9,648 nucleotides of DNA, taken from assembly GCA_964509475.1 (NCBI GenBank), contig CAZDXJ010000086.1, positions 1-9,648 on the forward strand. Reading direction: 5' to 3'. A program made the position numbers and the translations under genes. Below, in pieces: positions 1 to 6,200 of this stretch. The DNA is from CAZDXJ01 sp964509475. GTDB lineage: Bacteria; Pseudomonadota; Gammaproteobacteria; Methylococcales; Methylomonadaceae. The notes beneath the pieces are model-generated. The model had not been told where the DNA came from. It did not search any database and saw nothing but the letters and a program-made list of their open reading frames with translations. Positions within the stretch are counted from its first letter, which is position 1. Each line of letters opens with the position of its first letter.

Positions 1-154
1 TTGCCTAACTTGGGATGCTATGCAGAACGATAGGGATGTATGCATGTGTCCTGATAAATCAATGACCTGCGCCGGCTACAACACAACCGGGTGAGCCGTT
101 ACGCCGAATGTAGTATAGAATATAAGTTTTTTAGGTTTTGATTTCAGGTTAATA

Positions 155-184
155 TTGCAGGCCAAAGAAATTATCAAGTATAAT
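155..184 (+). promoter_or_regulatory. Candidate sigma70 promoter for acpP
   Basis: A TTGCAG box (155-160) is followed after 18 bp by a consensus TATAAT box (179-184), about 100 bp upstream of the acpP start. The spacing and the perfect -10 make this the best promoter candidate in the 285-bp leader. The predicted transcript would begin near 191 and carry a leader of about 95 nt. A strong dedicated promoter is expected because AcpP is normally one of the most abundant proteins in the cell. No operator site was recognised. The rest of 1-285 shows no convincing gene or fabG tail. Confidence 0.5.
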
Positions 185-285
185 TCGTTTCCGTCTTGAA
201 TCGCCCTTTTGGTGTTCATACAATAACAATTAGTATTTTTTTGTACGGCGCATTAACCGTCTTACATAAATTGAGGAAATAAAAA

Positions 286-516
286 ATGAGTAATGTTGAA
301 GAGCGTGTTAAAAAGATTGTCGCAGAACAATTAGGTGTCAAAGAAGATATATCTAATGAAGCTTCTTTTGTTGATGATCTTGGAGCTGATTCACTGGATA
401 CCGTTGAACTCGTCATGGCTTTGGAAGAAGAGTTTGAATGCGAAATTCCTGATGAAGAAGCTGAAAAAATCACATCTGTTCAGCAAGCGATTGATTACGT
501 GGAAGCAAACACGTAA
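286..516 (+). CDS. acpP: Acyl carrier protein AcpP
   Basis: This is the 76-residue cytosolic carrier that holds growing fatty-acyl chains on a 4'-phosphopantetheine arm during type II fatty acid synthesis. The attachment motif DSL is at residues 35-37, with Ser36 the modified serine (Met counted). The conserved stretch LGADSLDTVELVMALEEEF (32-50) and the acidic helix II and III typical of bacterial AcpP are intact. The protein is about two residues shorter than the E. coli one and clearly full length. A GAGGA ribosome site (273-277) lies 8 nt before the ATG. fabF, the condensing enzyme that uses this carrier, follows about 215 bp downstream. The gap between them carries a terminator-like hairpin, which would let acpP be expressed more strongly than the genes behind it. 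Identification is essentially certain. Confidence 0.98.
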   Translation: MSNVEERVKKIVAEQLGVKEDISNEASFVDDLGADSLDTVELVMALEEEFECEIPDEEAEKITSVQQAIDYVEANT

Positions 517-666
517 ACACCTCCCACAGCTCGCGCGTACCTATTTACGGTTTTAGTGCTGTTCATTTTTAGACTAATTGCATCAGTTATCTCCAAATAG
601 GCAGTTTTGACCGGATTTTTAACACCAGCAAAATGTCGATGCCGGTGGACGCGTAATTTTTTGTAT

Positions 667-706
667 ACACCGTGTGAATGGTTCACTCGATTCAGCGGTG
701 TTTTTT
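667..706 (+). terminator. Terminator or attenuator between acpP and fabF
   Basis: The arms ACACCG (667-672) and CGGTGT (696-701) can pair and are followed at once by a run of T (701-706). Inside the large loop sits a second small hairpin, GTGAA/TTCAC with a 3-nt loop (674-686). The outer stem is short and its loop long, so this may be a partial terminator (attenuator) that lowers expression of fabF and the downstream genes relative to acpP. It also argues against the ATG at 678 as the fabF start, because that codon would lie within the hairpin. Confidence 0.4.
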
Positions 707-731
707 GTTTATTGAAAGTCAGGTACCCGAA

Positions 732-1976
732 TTGAATTCAAGGCGAATTGTCGTAACCGGTTTAGGCGCGGTTACACCTTTAGCAAATACAGTCCCGGAA
801 ACCTGGGATGGCATTATTGGCGGAAAAAGCGGTATCAGTGACATTGATACGTTTGATACATCGTCTTTTGCATCACGATTTGGTGGTGTGATAAGAAATT
901 TTGATGTGACCCAATACATACCGGCAAAAGATGCCAAACGTATGGATGGATTTATTCATTATGGCTTGGCTGCGGGTATACAGGCTATTGAAGATTCCGG
1001 CTTTGAAGTCAGCGAACAGAATGCCGAGCGTATTGGTATCGCAATCGGGGCTGGTATCGGCGGCGTCACTGGCATTGAAAACTGCCAGATGACTTACGCG
1101 AAAAGCGGTCCGCGGCGTATTTCGCCCTTTTATGTTCCAGGCAATATCATCAATATGATTGCCGGCAATCTTTCCATCAAATACGGTTTGAAAGGACCGA
1201 ATTTCGCGATTGTCACAGCCTGTTCCACCGGCACCCATAATATTGGTGATGCGGCCCGGATTATCAAATACGGTGATGCCGATATCATGGTTGCCGGCGG
1301 TGCTGAACGTTGTACAACATCACCCACGACGATGGGTGGTTTCGCCGCCGCCAAGGCTTTATCGCGGCGTAATGATGATCCACAGGCCGCCAGCCGGCCC
1401 TGGGATCGGGATCGGGATGGTTTTGTGTTAAGCGATGGAGCCGGGGTTGTTGTTCTGGAAGAATTGGAACACGCAAAAAAACGCGGCGCCAAAATCTACG
1501 CCGAACTGGTGGGCTATGGCATGAGTGCGGATGCTTATCACATGACCCAGCCTTCCGCGGGCGGTGAAGGCGCGGCCCGTTGTATGCGTAATGCCCTGCG
1601 TGATGCCGGTTTGAACCCCGAAGATGTGGATTATATCAATGCGCATGGTACATCGACACCTGCCGGTGATTTGTGCGAGACCGAAGCGGTGAAAAAAGCT
1701 TTGGGTGAACATGCCTATCAAGTGGCCATGAGTTCGACCAAATCCATGATTGGCCATTTACTGGGCGCTGCGGGTGGTATCGAGGCGGTTTTTTCGGTAT
1801 TGGCCATTCGTGATCAAATCGCACCACCAACGATTAATCTGGATAATCCTGATCCGGCTTGTGATCTGGATTATGTACCGGGCAGCGCCCGGGAAATGAA
1901 GATTGACACCGCAATGTCCAATTCGTTTGGCTTTGGCGGTACCAACGGGACTTTGATCTTCAAACGTTTTCAATAG
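732..1976 (+). CDS. fabF: 3-oxoacyl-[acyl-carrier-protein] synthase II (KAS II) FabF
   Basis: FabF condenses malonyl-ACP with an acyl-ACP to extend fatty acids by two carbons, and in the E. coli type is important for making cis-vaccenate. The thiolase-fold Cys-His-His triad is visible: Cys164 in TACSTGTHN, His305 in AHGTSTPAGD and His342 in STKSMIGH. The C-terminal SFGFGGTNG loop is intact. The start chosen is the TTG at 732, which gives 414 residues (E. coli 413) and places the conserved RRIVVTGLG at residues 4-12. It is preceded by AGGT (721-724) at 7 nt. An in-frame ATG at 678 would add 18 unconserved residues, lacks a ribosome site and sits in a hairpin, so it is less likely. It is the second gene of the acpP cluster, with pabC 12 bp downstream. 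Function is certain; the exact start is not. Confidence 0.95.
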   Translation: MNSRRIVVTGLGAVTPLANTVPETWDGIIGGKSGISDIDTFDTSSFASRFGGVIRNFDVTQYIPAKDAKRMDGFIHYGLAAGIQAIEDSGFEVSEQNAERIGIAIGAGIGGVTGIENCQMTYAKSGPRRISPFYVPGNIINMIAGNLSIKYGLKGPNFAIVTACSTGTHNIGDAARIIKYGDADIMVAGGAERCTTSPTTMGGFAAAKALSRRNDDPQAASRPWDRDRDGFVLSDGAGVVVLEELEHAKKRGAKIYAELVGYGMSADAYHMTQPSAGGEGAARCMRNALRDAGLNPEDVDYINAHGTSTPAGDLCETEAVKKALGEHAYQVAMSSTKSMIGHLLGAAGGIEAVFSVLAIRDQIAPPTINLDNPDPACDLDYVPGSAREMKIDTAMSNSFGFGGTNGTLIFKRFQ

Positions 1977-1988
1977 AAAACAAGCGCC

Positions 1989-2849
1989 ATGTCAATGCCA
2001 GTTACCCTGGTTAATGGCGAAAAAACAAGCACTGTCGAAATTTCTGATCGGGGCTTTCAATATGGCGATGGCCTGTTTGAAACCCTGGAAATCGAACAGG
2101 GTCGGCCGGTTTTCTGGCGGCAGCATTTGGCGAGGCTGGAGCAGGGGTGCCGGAAACTGGGTATTCCCTTTCCTGATGTCTGTCTGCTTGAAAGTGAGCT
2201 TTTGCATTTGATCGATGGAAAGACTTCGCGGGCGGTGCTAAAACTGATTATTACCCGGGGGAGCGGTGGCCGGGGCTATCGGCCACCGGAACCGGTTCTG
2301 CCGACACGTGTTTTTTCGCTTTATCCTTTTCCCGATTATTTGGATAGTCTGAGAACGCAAGGTATACGAGTCCGCTTTTGCAAGACTCGTTTGGGACATA
2401 ATCCGAATCTGGCCGGGTTGAAGCATCTCAATCGTCTGGAACAGATCATGGCCAGGGCTGAATGGCAGGACAGTGATATTCACGAAGGTTTGATGCTGGA
2501 TATTCATGATCATGTGATTGAAGGGACGATGAGCAATCTTTTCTGTGTAAAAGACGGCACTCTGTTGACACCCTGTCTGGATGTAAACGGTATCGAAGGC
2601 ATTATCCGTTCAATTATTTTGCGGCAATCCGACTTGCAGGGGATTCAAACCCGAATAACCCGGCTTGAACGGAAAGACATTCTGCAAGCCGATGAGGTAT
2701 TTTTGAGTAATTCACTGATTGGCGTGTGGCCAGTACGGCAAATTGAACAGATGTCTTATAAAACAGGTCCCATAACCGATAAAATTATTGCCTTGCTTGC
2801 TTCATGCCGCCAAAAAGACCTTGGAAAATCGCCTGTCAAGTATTCCTGA
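1989..2849 (+). CDS. pabC: Aminodeoxychorismate lyase PabC
   Basis: PabC is a cytosolic PLP enzyme of fold type IV that splits 4-amino-4-deoxychorismate into p-aminobenzoate and pyruvate, the last step of PABA supply for folate. The family signatures are present: DRGFQYGDGLFET (20-32), the PLP lysine Lys145 in LAGLKHLNRLEQ, EGTMSNLF (178-185) binding the cofactor phosphate, and LSNSLIGVWPV (239-249). At 286 residues it is slightly longer than E. coli PabC (269). The reading frame runs 46 bp into mltG, and the last dozen or so residues look unconserved. A second ATG two codons after the first (1995) could also serve as start; neither has a strong ribosome site, consistent with coupling to fabF 12 bp upstream. 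The position between fabF and mltG matches the usual gammaproteobacterial order. A branched-chain aminotransferase is the main alternative, made unlikely by context. Confidence 0.93.
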   Translation: MSMPVTLVNGEKTSTVEISDRGFQYGDGLFETLEIEQGRPVFWRQHLARLEQGCRKLGIPFPDVCLLESELLHLIDGKTSRAVLKLIITRGSGGRGYRPPEPVLPTRVFSLYPFPDYLDSLRTQGIRVRFCKTRLGHNPNLAGLKHLNRLEQIMARAEWQDSDIHEGLMLDIHDHVIEGTMSNLFCVKDGTLLTPCLDVNGIEGIIRSIILRQSDLQGIQTRITRLERKDILQADEVFLSNSLIGVWPVRQIEQMSYKTGPITDKIIALLASCRQKDLGKSPVKYS

Positions 2850-3826
2850 TAGTTCTGTTGTTGCTGGCAGTCATATTGTTCTGGTTGCGGCGTGATTATC
2901 AGAATTTTCTGACCCGTAGTGTCATTGCTGATGGAACGGTTGTTATCGAAATTGAAAAAGGCGACACATTCAAACGTATCACCCAAAAACTTCTGGACAA
3001 ACACGTTGCTATCGAACCCCACTGGTTCCGTTATCTCGCCCATCAAAAACAACTGGCTCACAAATTGAAAACGGGTGAGTTTGAACTGCACGCAGGACTT
3101 ACTGCGCCGCAGATACTGGATATATTGGTTTTGGGCCGAACCCGGCAATATGCTATTACGTTTCCAGAAGGCTGGAATTTTCGGCAAATGATGCAGGCGA
3201 TAGAAAAATCGCCTTATCTTGTGCACAGCCTGTCCGGTTTGAAGCCTGAAGCGATCATGGTAAAAATTGACCCGCAACAAAAACACCCGGAAGGCTGGTT
3301 TTTCCCCGATACCTATTATTTTGAAAAAAACATGACCGATCTGTCATTGCTCAAACGTGCTTATGGCAGAATGCGCCGCGTTTTAAAACAAGAATGGGAA
3401 AACCGGTCAGACGATGTGTTTTTGCAAACGCCTTATCAGGCTCTGATTTTGGCTTCGATTGTCGAGAAAGAAACCGGCCAGGCCAGCGAACGTCCCGTTA
3501 TTGCCGGTGTATTCAGTCGGCGTTTGCGCAAGGGTATGTTGTTGCAGTCGGATCCCACGATTATTTATGGCATGGGCGACAACTATCAGGGCAATATCCG
3601 CCGCCGCGATATTCATGCCGCAACGCCTTATAATACCTATGTGATCAAGGGCTTGCCTCCGACACCGATTGCCATGCCGGGCCAGCAGGCCATTCATGCG
3701 GTCCTGCATCCCGAAAAAGGCCACAGCCTCTATTTTGTTGCTCGCGGCGATGGCAGCCATGTTTTTTCCGATACATTGACCGGACATAATCGGGCGGTTG
3801 ATCGTTTTCAAAGGAAAAAACGATGA
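2804..3826 (+). CDS. mltG: Endolytic murein transglycosylase MltG (YceG-like)
   Basis: MltG is an inner-membrane lytic transglycosylase that cuts nascent glycan strands and is thought to set their length. The N-terminus is basic (PPKRPWK) and is followed by one membrane helix (about residues 9-28). A LysM-like part (about 43-115) precedes the YceG catalytic domain (about 116-330). The catalytic glutamate is Glu221 in LASIVEKETG, equivalent to E. coli Glu218. The substrate-cleft motifs GWFFPDTY (164-171), LQSDPTIIYG (247-256) and SPYNTY-like TPYNTYVIKGLPPTPI (274-289) are intact. Its length of 340 matches E. coli. The start overlaps the end of pabC by 46 bp and has no clear ribosome site, so translation probably depends on pabC. 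Its stop overlaps the tmk start in ATGA. Identification is firm. Confidence 0.96.
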   Translation: MPPKRPWKIACQVFLIVLLLLAVILFWLRRDYQNFLTRSVIADGTVVIEIEKGDTFKRITQKLLDKHVAIEPHWFRYLAHQKQLAHKLKTGEFELHAGLTAPQILDILVLGRTRQYAITFPEGWNFRQMMQAIEKSPYLVHSLSGLKPEAIMVKIDPQQKHPEGWFFPDTYYFEKNMTDLSLLKRAYGRMRRVLKQEWENRSDDVFLQTPYQALILASIVEKETGQASERPVIAGVFSRRLRKGMLLQSDPTIIYGMGDNYQGNIRRRDIHAATPYNTYVIKGLPPTPIAMPGQQAIHAVLHPEKGHSLYFVARGDGSHVFSDTLTGHNRAVDRFQRKKR

Positions 3827-4455
3827 ACAGGGGGCAGTTTGTTACGCTGGAAGGCGGTGAAGGGGTGGGTAAAACTACCCAAATCGGTTTTATAAAACAT
3901 TATCTTGTCGAACAGGGTATCGATGTTGTCCTGACCCGGGAACCCGGTGGTACGGTACTGGCCGAAAAAATCCGTGATTTGTTGCTGGAAAATCATGCCG
4001 AAACCCTGTCCAGTCAGGCCGAGTTATTGATGATGTTCGCAGCCCGTGCCCAGCACCTGGACAATGTGATTTGGCCGGCCTTGAGACAAGGCCAGTGGGT
4101 TGTCTGTGACCGGTTTACCGATGCCAGTTATGCTTACCAGGGTGGAGGACGCGGTATGGCGCTAAGACAAATTCAGGCTTTGGAAACCATGATACAGGGT
4201 GATTTTCGGCCGGATTTGACGTTATTGCTGGATGCGCCGGTTGCTATTGGATTGCAACGGGCCAAAAAAAGAGGGCCGGTGGATCGGTTTGAGTCGGAGC
4301 AGTTTGAATTTTTCGATAAAGTCCGGCAAGCTTATTTATCGCGTGCCCAACAGGAACCACAGCGTATTCGGGTGATCGATGCAGCTCGTCCTCTGGAAGA
4401 TGTAAAAAACGCAATCATCGGGCATCTGGCTGAACTTATCGAAACAAGTCGGTAA
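3823..4455 (+). CDS. tmk: Thymidylate kinase Tmk
   Basis: Tmk is a cytosolic enzyme that phosphorylates dTMP to dTDP with ATP, an essential step in dTTP supply. The P-loop GGEGVGKT is at residues 11-18, the substrate and magnesium motif DRFTDASYAYQGGGRG at 96-111, and the lid with basic residues RAKKRGPVDR at 146-155. This arginine-rich lid with a plain P-loop follows the E. coli class of the enzyme. The length of 210 is normal (E. coli 213). The start ATG overlaps the mltG stop (ATGA), a sign of translational coupling. In many gammaproteobacteria holB follows directly; here the gene is followed by a MITE-like element and a dead transposase, so the cluster ends abruptly. Confidence 0.97.
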   Translation: MNRGQFVTLEGGEGVGKTTQIGFIKHYLVEQGIDVVLTREPGGTVLAEKIRDLLLENHAETLSSQAELLMMFAARAQHLDNVIWPALRQGQWVVCDRFTDASYAYQGGGRGMALRQIQALETMIQGDFRPDLTLLLDAPVAIGLQRAKKRGPVDRFESEQFEFFDKVRQAYLSRAQQEPQRIRVIDAARPLEDVKNAIIGHLAELIETSR

Positions 4456-4493
4456 AAGTTTATACCGCAACCTAGGGGGCGTTCTCACACAAT

Positions 4494-4599
4494 TTAAAAA
4501 CTGATGTTACGCAGACCTACTGTATTTTGTGCTTCTGTAGAGTATATTTCCACAATATAGAGTGCCAAAAATCTAAAACCGCGTAACATCAGTTAAAAA
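4494..4599. mobile_element. MITE-like element with 12-bp terminal inverted repeats and 7-bp flanking repeats
   Basis: The 92-bp core (4501-4592) begins with CTGATGTTACGC and ends with its exact reverse complement GCGTAACATCAG. The core is flanked by identical 7-bp sequences TTAAAAA (4494-4500 and 4593-4599), which would be the target-site duplication. Because the duplication begins with TT and ends with AA, the visible inverted repeat extends to 14 bp. The interior is AT-rich, has no open reading frame, and contains a small ATATT/AATAT hairpin. These are the hallmarks of a short non-autonomous element moved by a transposase elsewhere. The parent is not identifiable here. The flanking repeat is low in complexity, so the duplication could be chance; the terminal repeat is unlikely to be. 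Confidence 0.6.
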
Positions 4600-4644
4600 A
4601 CACTCCAGAATCGTGTATGGTAGCGACTTTTTGAGATTTAAACG

Positions 4645-4939
4645 ATGTTGCGGATGATTTTAAGCGATGATCCATGGGATCGGATAAAGCCTTATTTACC
4701 CGGCAAAGCCAGTGATTGCGGGGTCACGGCAGCGAATAACCGATTATCTGCCAGTGCCGGTATGGCGGCAGGCTGGTTTGTAGAAGCCGTATTGTGGATT
4801 GCCCGAACCGGCACCCCTCACCTATCACCGGCTAGGTGAGGGGGACTTGCCCGAATGCTTTGGGCATTGGCATCGGGTTTATGTACGTTATAACCGCTGG
4901 TGTCACAAACTACAACGCCAGGAATGCGCTATTGCCTAG
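4645..4939 (+). pseudogene. Remnant of an IS5-family transposase, interrupted and truncated
   Basis: The N-terminal region matches the usual start of IS5-group transposases: MILSDDPWDRIKPYLPGK, then an NRL...FVEAVLWIARTGTP pattern. A 30-bp in-frame segment (4747-4776, adding SASAGMAAGW) splits NRL from FVEAVLW. A stem-loop at 4814-4843 then shifts the frame and supplies the TGA at 4837-4839. Homology resumes in the next frame from 4844 with DLPECFGHWHRVYVRYNRW and ends at a TAG (4937-4939). The DDE catalytic domain is missing, so the gene is dead. No terminal inverted repeats for this insertion sequence were recognised. It lies just past the MITE-like element and before the convergent MIF-type gene, marking a site of repeated insertion behind tmk. 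Confidence 0.75.
4814..4843. repeat. Strong stem-loop inserted in the transposase remnant
   Basis: The perfect 11-bp arms CCCCTCACCTA (4814-4824) and TAGGTGAGGGG (4833-4843) enclose the loop TCACCGGC. It sits where IS5-group proteins continue TGTPWRDLPE, replacing the WR codons and causing a frameshift. It has no T tract, so it is not a standard terminator. It resembles a REP or other small palindromic repeat that landed in the element. Confidence 0.6.
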
Positions 4940-4977
4940 GGTCGAGCGTAGCAGATCGGCTGTTTGCCAGGGCTGAA

Positions 4978-5325
4978 TCAGCCAAAGGTTGAGTTGTTCC
5001 AGCCCCAAAAATCCGCACGGCAATCACTGAATTCAATATAAATGCGATCGGCTGGAATGGTCAAAACCTCTTGCAGACATTGCGGCAGGGAGGTCGCAAG
5101 TGATTTGACCTGAGCGGAATTCAAACCGATACTTTTGCATTCCAGATAAGCCAAAGGCGCATCACTGCCGCCAAACAACATCGGCCTGTCCGCTGAAAAG
5201 TCCACCATAATATAGCGTTCCGGCTTGCCTGTTTCCTGGGCGATCAGCCCGGACAGACGGGCCAGTAATTGTGTTGTTTGAGAATCATCAACAGAAACAT
5301 TGGTATTCAATTTCAGATAAGGCAT
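4978..5325 (-). CDS. MIF-like tautomerase (macrophage migration inhibitory factor homologue)
   Basis: This 115-residue protein lines up end to end, with at most one-residue shifts, with animal MIF, a trimeric keto-enol tautomerase. Pro2, which becomes the N-terminal catalytic proline after Met removal, is present. So are the NTNV strand (7-10), the catalytic-type lysine Lys34 in TGKPERYI, FGGS (51-54), KSIG (64-67), ADRIYIEF (92-99) and the C-terminal GWNNSTF (108-114). The CxxC redox motif of mammalian MIF is absent, so a tautomerase role is likelier than an oxidoreductase one. The natural substrate is unknown; phenylpyruvate and dopachrome are only assay substrates for the family. An AAGGAAA ribosome site lies about 6 nt before the ATG. 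The gene is convergent with the transposase remnant and divergent from the YcxB-type gene. It has no signal peptide, so it should be cytosolic. Confidence 0.9.
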   Translation of the reverse strand: MPYLKLNTNVSVDDSQTTQLLARLSGLIAQETGKPERYIMVDFSADRPMLFGGSDAPLAYLECKSIGLNSAQVKSLATSLPQCLQEVLTIPADRIYIEFSDCRADFWGWNNSTFG

Positions 5326-5364
5326 TGTTTTTTTCCTTTTTTATATAAAAAACACGAACGCTGT

Positions 5365-5394
5365 ATTCTAGTTTTTCCAGTTGCTCTATTGCAA
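5365..5394 (-). promoter_or_regulatory. Candidate promoter of the MIF-like gene
   Basis: Reading the minus strand, TTGCAA (5394-5389) is followed by an 18-bp spacer and TAGAAT (5370-5365). The predicted start near 5358 would give a leader of roughly 30 nt before the ribosome site and ATG. Both boxes are close to the sigma70 consensus. TTGCAA is self-complementary, but no comparably spaced -10 box was found on the plus strand. Confidence 0.45.
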
Positions 5395-5430
5395 TAGATA
5401 ATGCAGTATATACCGCCTGACACAAACCTT

Positions 5431-5444
5431 TGGCGCTTGCGCCA
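5431..5444. repeat. Small GC-rich palindrome in the divergent intergenic region
   Basis: TGGCGC and GCGCCA form a 6-bp stem around TT, lying between the divergent MIF-like and YcxB-type genes and about 40 bp before the latter. It has no adjacent T run on either strand. It could be a regulator-binding palindrome or an mRNA leader hairpin; neither can be decided from sequence. Confidence 0.3.
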
Positions 5445-5484
5445 GACTTAAAACCTATAACCTGAAATCAAACAACCTGAAAAA

Positions 5485-6006
5485 ATGCTGGAAATAGAAT
5501 ACGAATTTCGCGAACAGGATTTAATCCATTTCAATGAACAACGCTATAAAAAATCCGAAGCCCTACAAAAAAAAATCCGCAACAGCCGCTTGATCGTACC
5601 CGGCATCCTGGCGTTGATTGCGACATTTTATGTGATCTATTACGGTGACAGCGTTACCGGTGCTTATATCGCATTATTGGCCGCCGGTCTGTCCATAACT
5701 TCACCGATGGTCATGAAATGGAGTTTCAAACACCAGATTCTGAGCAGTTACACCAATAAGGAAAAGGCCAATATGTTCGGGTCTTACAAATTGACCATTA
5801 CTCCAGATGCTCTGGTGGAAAAGTCGCCATCCGGAAAACACAAAATGCCCTGGAAAGAATTGTTGCGTGTTGAATACGGTGATAAATACGTTTATATCTA
5901 TGTCGATATTGACGCGGCCTTGATCATTCCGGTCGAAACCGTCAGCAAAGGCAATCTGGAAGAATTTGCCGAACGCGTTGAAGACATGATCGAACGCTTA
6001 GGATAA
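5485..6006 (+). CDS. YcxB-like two-helix membrane protein
   Basis: This is a 173-residue protein of the YcxB-like type, whose function is not established. A polar N-terminal part (1-33) is followed by two hydrophobic helices (about 35-53 and 57-76) joined by a short polar turn. A cytosolic C-terminal domain follows, with LTITPDALVEK (102-112), the MPWKEL motif (120-125), and the aromatic strand run YVYIYVD leading to AALIIPVET (134-152). That pattern of a small PH-like fold after a helical hairpin is typical of the family. The ATG at 485 bp past the window midpoint region start has only a weak ribosome site; the frame has no better upstream start. Its last 9 bp overlap the tail of a convergent small gene. 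It is divergent from the MIF-like gene and probably a single transcription unit. The family call rests on layout and motif pattern. Confidence 0.75.
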   Translation: MLEIEYEFREQDLIHFNEQRYKKSEALQKKIRNSRLIVPGILALIATFYVIYYGDSVTGAYIALLAAGLSITSPMVMKWSFKHQILSSYTNKEKANMFGSYKLTITPDALVEKSPSGKHKMPWKELLRVEYGDKYVYIYVDIDAALIIPVETVSKGNLEEFAERVEDMIERLG

Positions 6007-6171
6007 AACACCGTCACGCTTCTGGATATAGCGCCGGCAGGCATCGACGCATTCCGGTTTGCTTGGAAAAGGCCCGCTGATCATTTCGGCGGTATAAAAC
6101 CACCAGCCTTGCCGGTTGACAAAATATCTGTCCTGTGGCGTGAATAATGGGCGTTTGTTTTTCTTGCGCAT
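5998..6171 (-). CDS. Small conserved-looking protein, DUF6316-like
   Basis: A minus-strand frame of 57 codons starts at ATG 6171 and ends at TAA 5998. The protein opens with MRKKNKRPLFTPQDRYF, then has the aromatic run GWWFYTAE (22-29), GPFPSKPECVDACRRYI (33-49) and a basic tail. A basic head, a W-F strand, and GPF followed by an acidic-rich helix is the layout of small gammaproteobacterial proteins I associate with DUF6316; the function is unknown. Two cysteines (41 and 45) are spaced CxxxC. It is convergent with the YcxB-type gene, overlapping by 9 bp, and divergent from yheS with 29 bp between starts. No ribosome site is obvious, which is the main weakness. The coherent, conserved-looking protein pattern and its exact fit in the gap support a real gene. 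Confidence 0.6.
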   Translation of the reverse strand: MRKKNKRPLFTPQDRYFVNRQGWWFYTAEMISGPFPSKPECVDACRRYIQKRDGVLS

Positions 6172-6200
6172 GAAATCTATTTTAACGAATTTGCGGCGCT

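Noticed and set aside
1..120. Possible fabG tail at the left edge, suggested by the usual gene order.
   Set aside because: None of the three plus-strand frames gives a FabG-like C-terminus; all close within about 105 bp without a recognisable motif.
1402..1420. Short GGGATC tandem repetition in fabF.
   Set aside because: It encodes the conserved PWDRDRDGF segment of the enzyme and is explained by codon choice.
6116..6146. Consensus TTGACA box upstream of yheS.
   Set aside because: The nearest -10-like sequences sit 19-21 bp away and are poor, so I could not support it as a promoter.
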